This document shows, piece after piece, positions 43,150-52,034 of a DNA stretch of 64,000 nucleotides. The stretch covers positions 62,001 to 126,000 of the forward strand of contig NZ_JOBH01000006.1 in NCBI RefSeq assembly GCF_000717745.1, in the 5' to 3' direction. Under the pieces are notes generated by a model. The model was not told where the DNA came from, searched no databases, and saw nothing but the letters and a program-made list of their open reading frames with translations. The stretch is from Streptomyces violens (GTDB lineage Bacteria > Actinomycetota > Actinomycetes > Streptomycetales > Streptomycetaceae). Each line of letters starts with the position of its first letter. Within the stretch, counting starts at the first letter, position 1. The position numbers and the translations under genes are program-made.

Positions 43150-44276
43150 TGACCTCCGCCGACGTACCGACCGGACCCGCCTCGCCCCGCCCCCGCCTGC
43201 TGGTGCTGCGCGCGCTGGGCCTGGGCGACCTGCTGGCCGGGGTGCCCGCGCTGCGCGGCGTGCGCCGGCACTTCCCCGGCCACGCGATCGTGCTGGCCGC
43301 GCCGCCGGGCCTTACCGACGCGGCGCTGGCCACCGGCGCCGTGGACGCCGTGCTCGCCGCGCAGGCGCCGGCCCGCGGCGTGCCCTCCCTGCGGCACTGG
43401 CCCGGCGCGCCCCCCGACGTCGCCGTCGACCTGCACGGCAACGGCCCGGCCAGCGCCGATGTGCTCGCCGAACTGCACCCGGGGCGGCTCATCGCCTACG
43501 CCGCGCGGGACTCGCCCGCCGCCGCGCTGGAGATCTGGGAGCGCGGCGAACACGAACGTACCCGCTGGTGCAGCGTTCTCGGCGCGTACGGCATCGCCGC
43601 CGACCCCGAGGACTACCGCGTCCCGGCCCCGGAGGAGCCCTCCCCGGCGCCCGGTGCCGTGGTCATCCATCCCGGGGCCGACGCCGGCTCCCGCCGCTGG
43701 CCGGCCCGCCGCTTCGGCGCCGTCGCCGCGCGGCTGCGCGCCGCCGGTCGGCGCGTGGTGGTGCTCGGCGGCCCGGGGGAGGAGGACCTGACGCTGAGCG
43801 TCGCGGAGGCCGCGGGGCTCGGCCCCGGCGAAGTCCTCACCGGCGGGCTGCCGTTCGGCGAGCTGTCCGCGCTGGTCGCGCACGCCGCCGTGCTCGTCAG
43901 CGGCGACACCGGCACGGCCCACCTGGCCGTCGCCCACGGCACGCCCTCGGTCACCCTCTTCGGCCCGGTCCCGCCGCGCCTGTGGGGCCCGCCGCCCAGC
44001 GACCGGCACACCGCGCTGTGGCACCCGGGCCCGCCCGGCGACCCGCACGGCACCGAGCCGGACCCGCTGCTGCTGCGGATCGGCGTGGACGAGGTACTGG
44101 AGGCGGTGTTCTGGCACGACCGCGAGATCGCCCCCATGCCCCGCGTCACCGAGACAGGCGGCGCGCCGTCCGGCCGCTCCCGATTGCGGCGCAGGCTGCG
44201 GGCCCCCGGCGCGGTCCCGTACCACAGCGCACCCGGCGCGGCCCGGCCCCGGACCACCGGGGAGGCCCGTCCATGA
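43149..44276 (+). CDS. Glycosyltransferase family 9 (heptosyltransferase-like, second copy)
   Basis: A 375-residue GT9 enzyme. The N-terminal LLVLRALGLGDLLAGVPALR, the central VVIHPGADAGSRRWPARRFG and the C-terminal VLVSGDTGTAHLAVAHGTPS followed by LFGPVPPRLWGPP show the heptosyltransferase pattern. It differs enough from the GT9 at 37856 to expect another acceptor or linkage. The last 45 residues are basic and low in complexity. The ATG shares a base with the hldE stop, the tightest possible link to heptose activation. Confidence 0.9.
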   Translation: MTSADVPTGPASPRPRLLVLRALGLGDLLAGVPALRGVRRHFPGHAIVLAAPPGLTDAALATGAVDAVLAAQAPARGVPSLRHWPGAPPDVAVDLHGNGPASADVLAELHPGRLIAYAARDSPAAALEIWERGEHERTRWCSVLGAYGIAADPEDYRVPAPEEPSPAPGAVVIHPGADAGSRRWPARRFGAVAARLRAAGRRVVVLGGPGEEDLTLSVAEAAGLGPGEVLTGGLPFGELSALVAHAAVLVSGDTGTAHLAVAHGTPSVTLFGPVPPRLWGPPPSDRHTALWHPGPPGDPHGTEPDPLLLRIGVDEVLEAVFWHDREIAPMPRVTETGGAPSGRSRLRRRLRAPGAVPYHSAPGAARPRTTGEARP

Positions 44277-45226
44277 CCACTGACCAACACGCCGTCTCCG
44301 GGCGCACGGGGGACAACACGCCGCCCACCTCCCGCACCACCGTCGCGATCATCACCCGCAACCGCCGCGACGGCGTCCTGCACACCCTGGACCGGCTGGC
44401 CGAACTCCCCGAACGGCCCCCGGTGATCGTCGTGGACAACGGCTCCGACGACGGCACGGCCGACGCCGTCCGCGCACATCCGGCCGGCGCCGAAGTACTG
44501 TGCCCCGGCCGCAACACGGGCGCGCTCGGCCGGACCCTCGCGGTGCGGCACGCCCGTACCCCCTATGTCGCCTTCAGCGACGACGACTCGTGGTGGGCCC
44601 CCGGAGCCCTGACCACCGCGGCGCGGCTGCTGGACGACCACCCGGACCTCGGGCTGGTGGCGGCGCGCACCCTCGTCGGGCCGGACAACGCCGAGGACCC
44701 GCTGAACGCCGTACTCGCCGACTCGCCGCTGCCGCCCTCCGACCGGTTCCCGGGCCGTCCCGTCCTCGGCTTCCTGGCCTGCGCCGTCGTCGTCCGCCGC
44801 GACGCGTATCTCGACGTCGGCGGCTACCACCCGCTGCTCTTCTTCGGCGCGGAGGAGACGCTGCTCGCCTACGACCTGACGGCGGCGGGCTGGGGCGTGA
44901 CGTACATCCCTGAACTCACCGCCCACCACCACCCGGACGCCACCGCGCGGCCCGGCCGCTCCCCGCTGCTGCAGCGCAACGAAGCGCTCACCGGCTGGCT
45001 GCGCCGCCCGCTGCGCGTCGCCCTGCGGCGCACCGGCACGCTGGCCGGCGCGGCCGCGCGCGGCGAACCGGGAGCGGCGGCCGCTCTCCTGGGCCTGCTC
45101 GCCCGCATCCCGCCCGCGCTCGCCAAGCGCCGGCCGCTGCCCGCCGACGTGGAGCACGCCATCGGCCTCCTGGAGCGCCCGGCCCGCACTCCGTCCGCCG
45201 TACGACCAGGGACACATCAGCCATGA
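44273..45226 (+). CDS. Glycosyltransferase family 2 (first of a tandem pair)
   Basis: A 317-residue GT2 enzyme with TTVAIITRNRRDGVLHTLDR, VIVVDNGSDDGTADAV, the DxD region VAFSDDDSWWAPGALTTAAR and FFGAEETLLAYDLTAAGWGV. It is closely related to the next gene: the DxD segments FSDDDSWWAPGAL and FCDDDTWWDPGAL line up, as do ITRNRRD and ITHNRRT, suggesting tandem duplication. No membrane segments are seen. Donor and acceptor unknown. It overlaps both neighbours by four bases. Confidence 0.88.
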   Translation: MTTDQHAVSGRTGDNTPPTSRTTVAIITRNRRDGVLHTLDRLAELPERPPVIVVDNGSDDGTADAVRAHPAGAEVLCPGRNTGALGRTLAVRHARTPYVAFSDDDSWWAPGALTTAARLLDDHPDLGLVAARTLVGPDNAEDPLNAVLADSPLPPSDRFPGRPVLGFLACAVVVRRDAYLDVGGYHPLLFFGAEETLLAYDLTAAGWGVTYIPELTAHHHPDATARPGRSPLLQRNEALTGWLRRPLRVALRRTGTLAGAAARGEPGAAAALLGLLARIPPALAKRRPLPADVEHAIGLLERPARTPSAVRPGTHQP

Positions 45227-46182
45227 CACAGCACGAGGGGCCGAACACAGTGACCGCGCCCGCTGACCTGGCCAAGCAGCAAGCCGGGCCGGACGGCCGC
45301 ACGACCGTCGTCGTCATCACCCACAACCGCCGTACCGAACTCCTGCGTACGCTCCGCTCCTTGCGCGCACTGCCGGAGCGGCCGCCCGTCATCGTCACGG
45401 ACAACGCCTCCACCGACGGCACCGCGGAGGCGGTGGCGCGCGAGTTCCCCGAGGTACGGCTGCTGCGCCCGGGCCGCAACCTCGGTGCCATCGGCCGCAA
45501 CCTCGCCGTGCACTTCGCCGACACGCCCTACGTGGCGTTCTGCGACGACGACACCTGGTGGGACCCCGGCGCGCTGCGGCACGCGGCGGACGTCCTCGAC
45601 GCCCGGCCGCGGCTGGCGGCGGTCACCGCCCGAATCGTCGTGGAACCGGACGGCACCGAAGACCCGGTGGTCGCCGAGCTGCGCGACTCCCCGCTGTCCG
45701 GACCCGACTGGCTGCCGGGCCCCGCGCTCGGCTCGTTCCTCGCGGCCGCGACCGTGCTGCGCACCGAAGCGTTCCGCGAGGGCGGCGGCTTCCACCCGGG
45801 GCTGTGGCTCGGCGGCGAGGAGGAGCTGCTGGCCACGGACCTCATCGAACGCGGCTGGTGGCTCGCGTACGACGAGCGGCTGACGATCCATCATGCGGCG
45901 TCCACCGCCCGGGACAGCACGGAGCGGCGGGTGCTGGGGCTGCGGAACACACTGTGGTTCACCTGGCTGCGGCGGCCGCTGCTGCCCGCGGTGCGGCGCA
46001 CGGCGCATCTGGCGCGCACCGTCCCGCACGACCGCGCCTCGCTGCGCGCCTTCGGCCGTGCCCTGGCCGGGCTGCCCTGGGTGCTGCGGGAGCGGGCCGC
46101 CGTCTCCGCCGGTACGGAGGCGCGGATCGCGGCACTGGAGGAGGCGCGGCGGGGATCCGGGGCGCGGCGGTACGTGGGGTGA
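45223..46182 (+). CDS. Glycosyltransferase family 2 (second of a tandem pair, end of operon)
   Basis: A 319-residue GT2 enzyme paralogous to the previous gene: TTVVVITHNRRTELLRTLRS, VIVTDNASTDGTAEAV, VAFCDDDTWWDPGALRHAAD and LGGEEELLATDLIERGWWLA. The C-terminal region (VLGLRNTLWFTWLRRPLLPA) is helical and basic and may contact the membrane. It is the last gene of the unit begun at 33479; 145 bases without an evident hairpin separate it from the DJ-1/PfpI gene. Confidence 0.88.
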   Translation: MTQHEGPNTVTAPADLAKQQAGPDGRTTVVVITHNRRTELLRTLRSLRALPERPPVIVTDNASTDGTAEAVAREFPEVRLLRPGRNLGAIGRNLAVHFADTPYVAFCDDDTWWDPGALRHAADVLDARPRLAAVTARIVVEPDGTEDPVVAELRDSPLSGPDWLPGPALGSFLAAATVLRTEAFREGGGFHPGLWLGGEEELLATDLIERGWWLAYDERLTIHHAASTARDSTERRVLGLRNTLWFTWLRRPLLPAVRRTAHLARTVPHDRASLRAFGRALAGLPWVLRERAAVSAGTEARIAALEEARRGSGARRYVG

Positions 46183-46327
46183 AACGGCCCGTCCCAGCGG
46201 CGGCGCGGCGCGTTCGGCCCAGCAGGACACGCATGGTCCGTCACCAGCGTGGAACCCTGGACAAGGCACCCATAACACCCCCCATATCACCCTCTTATTC
46301 CGATCATTCCGTGAGGACGTGAGCGCA

Positions 46328-46876
46328 ATGCAGGTCGCATTCCTGGTGGCCCCCGAAGGCGTCGAGCAGGTCGAGCTGACGGAGCCGTGGCAGGCCGTGA
46401 AGGACGCCGGGCACACCCCGCGGCTGGTCTCCACCAAGTCCGGGCGGATCCAGGCGTTCAACCACCTCGACAAGGCGGACACCTTCGAAGTGGACTCCGC
46501 CGTCGCCGACGCGCGGATCGAGGACTACGGCGGCCTCGTGCTGCCCGGCGGCGTCGCCAACCCCGACTTCCTGCGCATGGACGAGCAGGCGGTCGCCTTC
46601 GTCAAGGGCTTCTTCGACGCGGGCAAGCCGGTCGCCGCCATCTGCCACGCGCCCTGGACGCTGGTCGAGGCGGACGTGCTGCGCGGCCGCACCCTGACCT
46701 CCTGGCCCAGCCTGCGGACCGATATCCGCAACGCGGGCGGCACCTGGGTCGACGAGCAGGTCAAGGTCTGCACCGGAGGCCCGAACACACTGATCACCAG
46801 CCGCAAGCCGGACGACCTGAGCGCCTTCAACGGCGCGCTGGTCAAGGAATTCACCGCTCAGGACCACCAGTCCTGA
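46328..46876 (+). CDS. DJ-1/PfpI family protein (type 1 glutamine amidotransferase-like)
   Basis: A 182-residue DJ-1/PfpI-fold protein. The nucleophile elbow PVAAICHAPWTLVEADVLRG places the reactive cysteine at C106 next to H107; the glutamate expected near the N-terminus is in LTEPWQ, and YGGLVLPGGVANPD is the second conserved block. Relatives are glyoxalases/deglycases, general stress proteins (YfkM, YraA type) or intracellular peptidases. The reaction is uncertain. The start is the ATG at 46328 with GAGGA ten bases upstream. The alcohol dehydrogenase gene follows 45 bases after the stop. Confidence 0.87.
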   Translation: MQVAFLVAPEGVEQVELTEPWQAVKDAGHTPRLVSTKSGRIQAFNHLDKADTFEVDSAVADARIEDYGGLVLPGGVANPDFLRMDEQAVAFVKGFFDAGKPVAAICHAPWTLVEADVLRGRTLTSWPSLRTDIRNAGGTWVDEQVKVCTGGPNTLITSRKPDDLSAFNGALVKEFTAQDHQS

Positions 46877-46921
46877 GCGTCCCCCACTCCTGACACAGCT
46901 CTTTCCGAGCAGGAGGCAGCG

Positions 46922-48106
46922 ATGCGCGCCCTCACCTGGCACGGGAAGCGGGACGTACGGATCGACACCGTCCCCGACCCGAAGATCCAGGATCCGACCG
47001 ATGTGCTGGTGAAGATCACCTCCACCGGCATCTGCGGTTCGGACCTGCATCTGTACGAAGTACTCGGCCCCTTCCTGGAGCCCGGTGACATCCTCGGCCA
47101 CGAACCGATGGGCGTCGTCGAGGAGATCGGCCCCGAGGTCACCACACTCAGGCCGGGGGACCGGGTCGTCGTGCCCTTCAACGTCTCCTGCGGCACCTGC
47201 TGGATGTGCTCCCAGGGCCTGCAGTCGCAGTGCGAGACCACCCAGAACCGCGAGCGCGGCAAGGGTGGCTCGCTCTTCGGCTACACCAAGCTGTACGGCC
47301 AAGTGCCGGGCGGGCAGGCCGAGTTCCTGCGCGTCCCCTTCGCCGACCAGCTGCCGATCAAGGTCCCGCACGGGCCGCCGGACGACCGCTTCGTCTACCT
47401 CTCCGACGTGCTGCCCACCGCGTGGCAGGCGGTGGAGTACGCGGACATCCCGACCGGCGGCACCGTCACGGTCCTCGGCCTCGGGCCGATCGGTGACATG
47501 GCCTGCCGGATCGCGCTGCACCGCGGCGCGTCGAGAGTCATCGGCGTGGACCTGGTACCGGACCGCCTCGCGCGGGCGCGGGACCGTGGCGTGCACACCC
47601 TGGACCTCAACGAGTTCGGCAAGCACACCGCCGACGAGATCCGCCGGCTCACCGACGGCCGGGGCACCGACGCCGTCATCGAGGCGGTCGGCATGGAGGC
47701 GCACGGCACGCCCGGTGCGAAACTCGCCCAGCAGGCCGTCGGGCTGCTGCCGAGCGCGGTGGCCGAGAAGATCACCGAACGCGCCGGAGTGGACCCGCTC
47801 GCCGCCCTGAACACCGCGATCGACGCGGTCCGCCGGGGCGGCACCCTCTCCATCTCCGGGGTCTACGGCGGCAACGTCGACCCGCTGCCGATGCTGACCA
47901 TGTTCGACAAGCAGCTCCAGATCCGGATGGGGCAGGCGAACGTCCGCCGCTGGGTGGACGAGATCCTGCCGCTCCTCGACGACGCGGACGTCCTCGGCGT
48001 CGAGGACTTCGCCACCCACCGGCTCCCGCTGGAGGAGGGCCCGGACGCGTACGCCACGTTCCAGGCCAAGCGGGACGGCATGGTCAAGACGCTGCTGCAG
48101 CCGTGA
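46922..48106 (+). CDS. Zinc-dependent alcohol dehydrogenase (formaldehyde dehydrogenase-like group)
   Basis: A 394-residue medium-chain dehydrogenase. Catalytic zinc ligands are C38 (TGICGSD), H60 and E61 (GHEPMGVVEE); the structural zinc cysteines C89, C92, C95 and C103 (SCGTCWMCSQG) are all present. The NAD loop is VLGLGPIGDMACRIALHRG. A long insert around residues 255-300 (AVGLLPSAVAEKITERAGVD) is typical of the group annotated as glutathione-independent formaldehyde or general aldehyde dehydrogenases. Substrate unknown. AGGAGG ends six bases before the ATG. Probably co-transcribed with the DJ-1/PfpI gene, a combination that suggests carbonyl detoxification. Confidence 0.88.
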   Translation: MRALTWHGKRDVRIDTVPDPKIQDPTDVLVKITSTGICGSDLHLYEVLGPFLEPGDILGHEPMGVVEEIGPEVTTLRPGDRVVVPFNVSCGTCWMCSQGLQSQCETTQNRERGKGGSLFGYTKLYGQVPGGQAEFLRVPFADQLPIKVPHGPPDDRFVYLSDVLPTAWQAVEYADIPTGGTVTVLGLGPIGDMACRIALHRGASRVIGVDLVPDRLARARDRGVHTLDLNEFGKHTADEIRRLTDGRGTDAVIEAVGMEAHGTPGAKLAQQAVGLLPSAVAEKITERAGVDPLAALNTAIDAVRRGGTLSISGVYGGNVDPLPMLTMFDKQLQIRMGQANVRRWVDEILPLLDDADVLGVEDFATHRLPLEEGPDAYATFQAKRDGMVKTLLQP

Positions 48107-48135
48107 GGCGGTGAAGTCACAACGCGCTGGTGGCG

Positions 48136-49098
48136 TCAGTCCAAGAGGCCGAACTCCCCGGCCCAGCGCATGACGTCCCCGGTCGCGGCGTTCCCGCCGC
48201 ACAGCACCAGCCCGATCCGGGCCTCGTCCCCGGCCCGCTCGATCACCTGACGGGCCGCCGGCAGCAGAGCGCCGGCGGCCGGCTCGGCCCAGACCTTCGC
48301 ATGCTCCGCGAGGTCCAGGACGCCCCGTACCGCCTCCCGGTCCGGCACCACCAGCACCTCGTGCACCAGCTCCGCGACATGGTCGTACGTGAGCTGCGAG
48401 GCGGCCGGGGCGCTCAGCGTGGACACGATCGAGGACAGCTCGACGGGCACCGGGCCGCCCGCGGCGAGCGCCTCGGACATGGCCTGTGCCCCTTCGGTCT
48501 CCACGCCCCAGACGCGTACGCCGGGGCGGCGCGCGCGCAGCGCCGCCGCGACGCCCGAGATCAGTCCGCCGCCCCCGATGCTGACCAGTACGTCCGTCAG
48601 CTCGCCCGCGTCCTCCGCGAGCTCCAGGCCGACGGTGCCCTGGGCGGCGACCACCACCGGGTCGTCGAAGGGGTGCACCAGCGTCAGACCGTCCGCCTCC
48701 AGCTCCGTCACCAGCTTGAACGCGCCCTCCATGTCCTCGGTGAGCTGCACCGAAGCGCCGGCCGCCTCGGCGATGCCGACGGCACGCGCGGGCGCCGACC
48801 GCGGCATCACCACGGTCGCCTTCAATCCCAGCGCCCCGGCCATCACGGCCAGCCCGATCCCGTGATTGCCGCCGCTCACCGCCACCACGCCCGCGGCCCG
48901 GTCCGCCTCGCTCAGCGACAGCAGCTTGGCCGTCGCCCCGCGCGCCTTGAAGGAGCCGGTCCGCTGCAGCAGTTCCAGCTTGGCGGTGACGGGCGCGCCG
49001 AGCAGCGCGGTGAGGCCGGGACTGGACACCGTCGGAGTCCGCACGACGTACTCGGCGATCCGGTCGGCCACTGCCTCGATGTCCGCGATGCCGATCAC
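48136..49098 (-). CDS. PLP-dependent threonine/serine dehydratase
   Basis: A 320-residue fold-type II PLP enzyme of the threonine/serine dehydratase family without a regulatory ACT domain, so of the catabolic type. Expected features are RTGSFKARGATAKLL with the PLP lysine at K51, VAVSGGNHGIGLAVMAGALG for the phosphate/substrate loop, and VSIGGGGLISGVAAALRARR. It would convert threonine to 2-oxobutyrate or serine to pyruvate. The GTG at 49098, five bases after GGAGG, is chosen over an upstream ATG. It is convergent with the alcohol dehydrogenase and separated from the GH32 gene upstream by a perfect palindrome. Confidence 0.88.
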   Translation of the reverse strand: MIGIADIEAVADRIAEYVVRTPTVSSPGLTALLGAPVTAKLELLQRTGSFKARGATAKLLSLSEADRAAGVVAVSGGNHGIGLAVMAGALGLKATVVMPRSAPARAVGIAEAAGASVQLTEDMEGAFKLVTELEADGLTLVHPFDDPVVVAAQGTVGLELAEDAGELTDVLVSIGGGGLISGVAAALRARRPGVRVWGVETEGAQAMSEALAAGGPVPVELSSIVSTLSAPAASQLTYDHVAELVHEVLVVPDREAVRGVLDLAEHAKVWAEPAAGALLPAARQVIERAGDEARIGLVLCGGNAATGDVMRWAGEFGLLD

Positions 49099-49202
49099 GG
49101 CACCCTCCCTCTCCGTCGGCGTCCACTCCGCTGCCACCTGCTGTGATGCGGGCGGGCAGGGCTCCCGACCCTACAACTCGCGGGCGGGGTGGCCACCGAC
49201 GT

Positions 49203-49244
49203 CCGGACACCGGCGCGTACCGGCCGGTACGCGCCGGTGTCCGG
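49203..49244. terminator. Perfect 42-bp palindrome, probable terminator of the GH32 gene
   Basis: Two exactly complementary 21-base arms, the first beginning CCGGACACCGG, with no spacer. Folded as RNA it gives a 19-bp stem with a GGCC loop. It lies 19 bases after the GH32 stop on the minus strand and 105 bases before the dehydratase start. Confidence 0.75.
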
Positions 49245-49262
49245 CTCTTCAGCGCGGCTGAC

Positions 49263-50831
49263 CTACCAGGCGGACCGCAGCGGCCACACCGTGAGCCGCT
49301 CGACGTGCATCCCGCCCTCCTCGGCGAAGGTGCCCAGGCCCGTGGCGTCCGGGCCGGGGAAGATCTGGTCGGTCAGACACACCGTGCCGTCGCCCGTGTA
49401 CACCTCCACCGACGAGCGGTCCACGATCAGCCGCAGCCGCAGCACGCCGTCGGTGAGCGCGAGCGGGGCGCGGTGCACGGCGGGGAACTCCGCGGCGAAG
49501 CCGACGTCGCCGGAGGCCGTGCGGTCCACGTACAGCTCGCCGCCGGAGTCGTAGCCGATCCGTGTCCGGTGCCCGCCCCCGGTCCGCACCTCCAGGCCGC
49601 ACCGCCGCGCCCCGTCCGGCCGGAGCACGGCCTCGATCTCGTACGTCTGGCCTGCATCCCGCAGCAGCCGGGTGGCGCCCGCCCGGACCCGGCGGCCGGC
49701 GATCCGCAGCGCCGGGGTGCGGCGTAGCGTGGCCAGCTCGGCGACCGGCTGCTGGACGAGCGCGGCGCCGCCGTCCGGCGTGGCCCGCAGGCCCAGTTCG
49801 CGCGGGAAGCCGTTCGCGCTGCGCCACGGACTGGTGGGGACTTTCTCGCCGTACAGCCAGTTGTTCATCCAGGTGACCAGGATGCGGCGGCCGTCCGGCG
49901 CGTCGTTGTACGTCACGCCCGCGTACGCGTCGGCGCCGTGGTCCAGCCAGCGCGGCGCGTCGTGCGGGTCGGCGGTGAAGCGGGTGCCGTCGAAGTCACC
50001 GGTGAAGTACTGCCCGCCCGAACCGCCCGCCGGGCCACCGGGGTTGAGGTTGACGATCAGCACCCACATACGGCGTCCCGGGGCGCCGGCCACGGGCAGC
50101 TCGAAGAGGTCCGGGCACTCCCACACGCCGCCGGTCGCCGCGCTCGGCCCGAAGTCGCTGCGGTGCGTCCAGGACTTGAGGTCGGGCGAGGTGTAGACGC
50201 TGATGCGGTGCTCGGCGGAGAGCGCGATGACCATCACCCAGCGGGCGGTCGGCTCGTGCCAGAAGACCTTGGGGTCACGGAAGTTGTCCGAGCCGATGTC
50301 CAGCACGGGGTTGCCCGCGTACCGCGTCCAGGTCGCGCCGTCGTCGATGCTGTAGGCGAGCGACTGGCGCTGTCTGCCGGTCGCCTTGACCATGCTGGTG
50401 TAGATCGCGACGAGCGGGGGATTGGCCGCGGCGCCCAGGCCGCTGGTGTTGTCGCGGTCGAAGACGGCGCTGCCGGAGAACACCATCTCCTCGTCGTCGT
50501 GCGGGATGGCGACCGGCTGCTCCTCCCAGTGCACGAGGTCGGGGCTGGTGGCATGGCCCCAGGACATGTTGCCCCAGGTGGCGCCGGAGGGGTTGTACTG
50601 GAAGAAGAGGTGGTACGTGCCGTTGTGGTGAATGAGCCCGTTGGGGTCGTTCATCCAGTTCTTGGCGGGGGAGAAGTGCACCTGCGGGCGGTACTGCTCG
50701 TCGTACGCGCGGAGCGCGGCCGCCGTCGCCGGGGCGGTGGACCAGGCGCTCAGCGCGCCGGTGCCGGCGAGCGCGAGCGCACCGGCGAGAACGGTGCGGC
50801 GGGCGGGGTGGCGGTGCGGGGTGTCGGGCAT
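49263..50831 (-). CDS. Secreted glycoside hydrolase family 32 beta-fructosidase (levanase/inulinase type)
   Basis: A 522-residue exported fructan or sucrose hydrolase. The N-terminus is a twin-arginine signal: HPARRTVLAGALALAGTGAL, with cleavage after an ATA-like site near residue 38. The GH32 five-blade propeller carries the nucleophile in NWMNDPNGL (about residue 58), the transition-state aspartate in NFRDPKVFW (about 184) and the acid/base in WECPDLFEL (about 238). A C-terminal beta-sandwich follows (ELYVDRTASGDVGFA, VDRSSVEVYTGDG). It should release fructose from levan, inulin or sucrose outside the cell. The start is fixed by GGAGG seven bases before the ATG. LacI regulator and MFS importer genes lie next door. 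Confidence 0.93.
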   Translation of the reverse strand: MPDTPHRHPARRTVLAGALALAGTGALSAWSTAPATAAALRAYDEQYRPQVHFSPAKNWMNDPNGLIHHNGTYHLFFQYNPSGATWGNMSWGHATSPDLVHWEEQPVAIPHDDEEMVFSGSAVFDRDNTSGLGAAANPPLVAIYTSMVKATGRQRQSLAYSIDDGATWTRYAGNPVLDIGSDNFRDPKVFWHEPTARWVMVIALSAEHRISVYTSPDLKSWTHRSDFGPSAATGGVWECPDLFELPVAGAPGRRMWVLIVNLNPGGPAGGSGGQYFTGDFDGTRFTADPHDAPRWLDHGADAYAGVTYNDAPDGRRILVTWMNNWLYGEKVPTSPWRSANGFPRELGLRATPDGGAALVQQPVAELATLRRTPALRIAGRRVRAGATRLLRDAGQTYEIEAVLRPDGARRCGLEVRTGGGHRTRIGYDSGGELYVDRTASGDVGFAAEFPAVHRAPLALTDGVLRLRLIVDRSSVEVYTGDGTVCLTDQIFPGPDATGLGTFAEEGGMHVERLTVWPLRSAW

Positions 50832-51020
50832 GCGAGTGCCTCCGGTAGGGCAGCGCGGCCAACTGGCCTGCGTGCGGGGCAGGGAAACGGCGGATGAGTC
50901 CCGCGCGTCCACGGCTCCCGACGAACCGGACGGCTGGGGTGGTGCGTTGTGTGGCCGCCGCCGACATGGCGACCGCCGCAGACTGTAGAAGGCCGTGCTC
51001 GGGAATGTCCAGAGGTGCGC

Positions 51021-52034
51021 TCAGCGCACCGGCTCCGCGGGGCACCCGCACGACGTCCGGTGCACCAGCGTCGGCTCCAGCAGCACGGTCCGCTTCGCGC
51101 CGTCCGGGTCCGCGAGCCGGTCGATCAGCATCCGTACGGACTTCGCGCCGATCTCCTCGACCGGCTGGGCGATGGCGGTGAGCTGCGGCTGCAGCAGATC
51201 GGCCCACTCGAAGTCGTCGAAGACGCTCAGCGCGATGTCCTGCGGCGCCTTCAGGCCCAGCCGGGAGAGCGCCCGCAGCACGCCGAGCGTCATGTGGTTG
51301 TTGCCCACCACCAGCGCGGTCGGCGCGTCCTTGCCGCGCAGCAGCCGCTCGGTGACCTGCTGCGCCATGTACGCGTGGCTGTGCCCGGGCACCACCAGCT
51401 CCGTGGCCGGGTCCAGGCCCTGCCGCTTCATGCCGCGCTGCCAGCCGCGCACCCGCTCCGAGCTGGTGCGGATGCCGCGTCGCCCGGCGACCATGCCGAT
51501 CCGGGTGTGGCCGAGGTCGGCGAGGTGGTCGACGAGGCGGGCCGTGGACTCCACGTTCGCCGTGCCGATCTGGTCGAAGGCGGGGGAGGCGCAGCGGTCG
51601 ATCAGGACGGTGGGCAGGCCGGTGTCGGTGAGATACCGCAGCGCGGCGCCGCGGGCGCCGGCCGCGGTGGCCAGCAGCAGTCCGTCGACGCGGCGCTGGT
51701 GGAGATTCTGTACGACCCGCAGCTCTTCGGCGGGGTCGTCGTGGGTGTCGGCGATCAGCAGCGTGTAGCCGGCGGCGCGGGCGGTGGCGTCGATCGCCGA
51801 GACCATGTCCGCGAAGTGGAAATTGGTGACCGCCGAAACCGCGAGGCCGAGGGTCTTGGTGCTGGAGGTCACCAGCGAGCGGGCGATGGTGTTCGGGATG
51901 TAGCCGCTCTCGCGCATGGCGGCGTGGACCTGGTCGCGGGTCTCCTCCTTCACGAACCGGGTCCCGTTGATCACATGGGACACGGTCGAGACCGAGACCC
52001 CGGCCCGACGTGCCACGTCGGCCATGGTCGCCAT
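51021..52034 (-). CDS. LacI family transcriptional regulator of the fructan/sugar locus
   Basis: A 337-residue LacI/GalR repressor. The helix-turn-helix and hinge are MADVARRAGVSVSTVSHVIN and GTRFVKEETRDQVHAAMRES with YIPNTIARSL; the periplasmic-binding-like sensor follows (LGLAVSAVTNFHFADMVSAI, VLIDRCASPAFD, ALVVGNNHMTLGVLRAL). It is divergent from the MFS gene. The shared upstream region contains a GCGCAA/TTGCGC palindrome of the type this family binds, so it probably represses the importer and itself. It lies upstream of the GH32 gene on the same strand with 189 bases between them. The inducer is probably a fructose-containing sugar. Confidence 0.9.
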   Translation of the reverse strand: MATMADVARRAGVSVSTVSHVINGTRFVKEETRDQVHAAMRESGYIPNTIARSLVTSSTKTLGLAVSAVTNFHFADMVSAIDATARAAGYTLLIADTHDDPAEELRVVQNLHQRRVDGLLLATAAGARGAALRYLTDTGLPTVLIDRCASPAFDQIGTANVESTARLVDHLADLGHTRIGMVAGRRGIRTSSERVRGWQRGMKRQGLDPATELVVPGHSHAYMAQQVTERLLRGKDAPTALVVGNNHMTLGVLRALSRLGLKAPQDIALSVFDDFEWADLLQPQLTAIAQPVEEIGAKSVRMLIDRLADPDGAKRTVLLEPTLVHRTSCGCPAEPVR

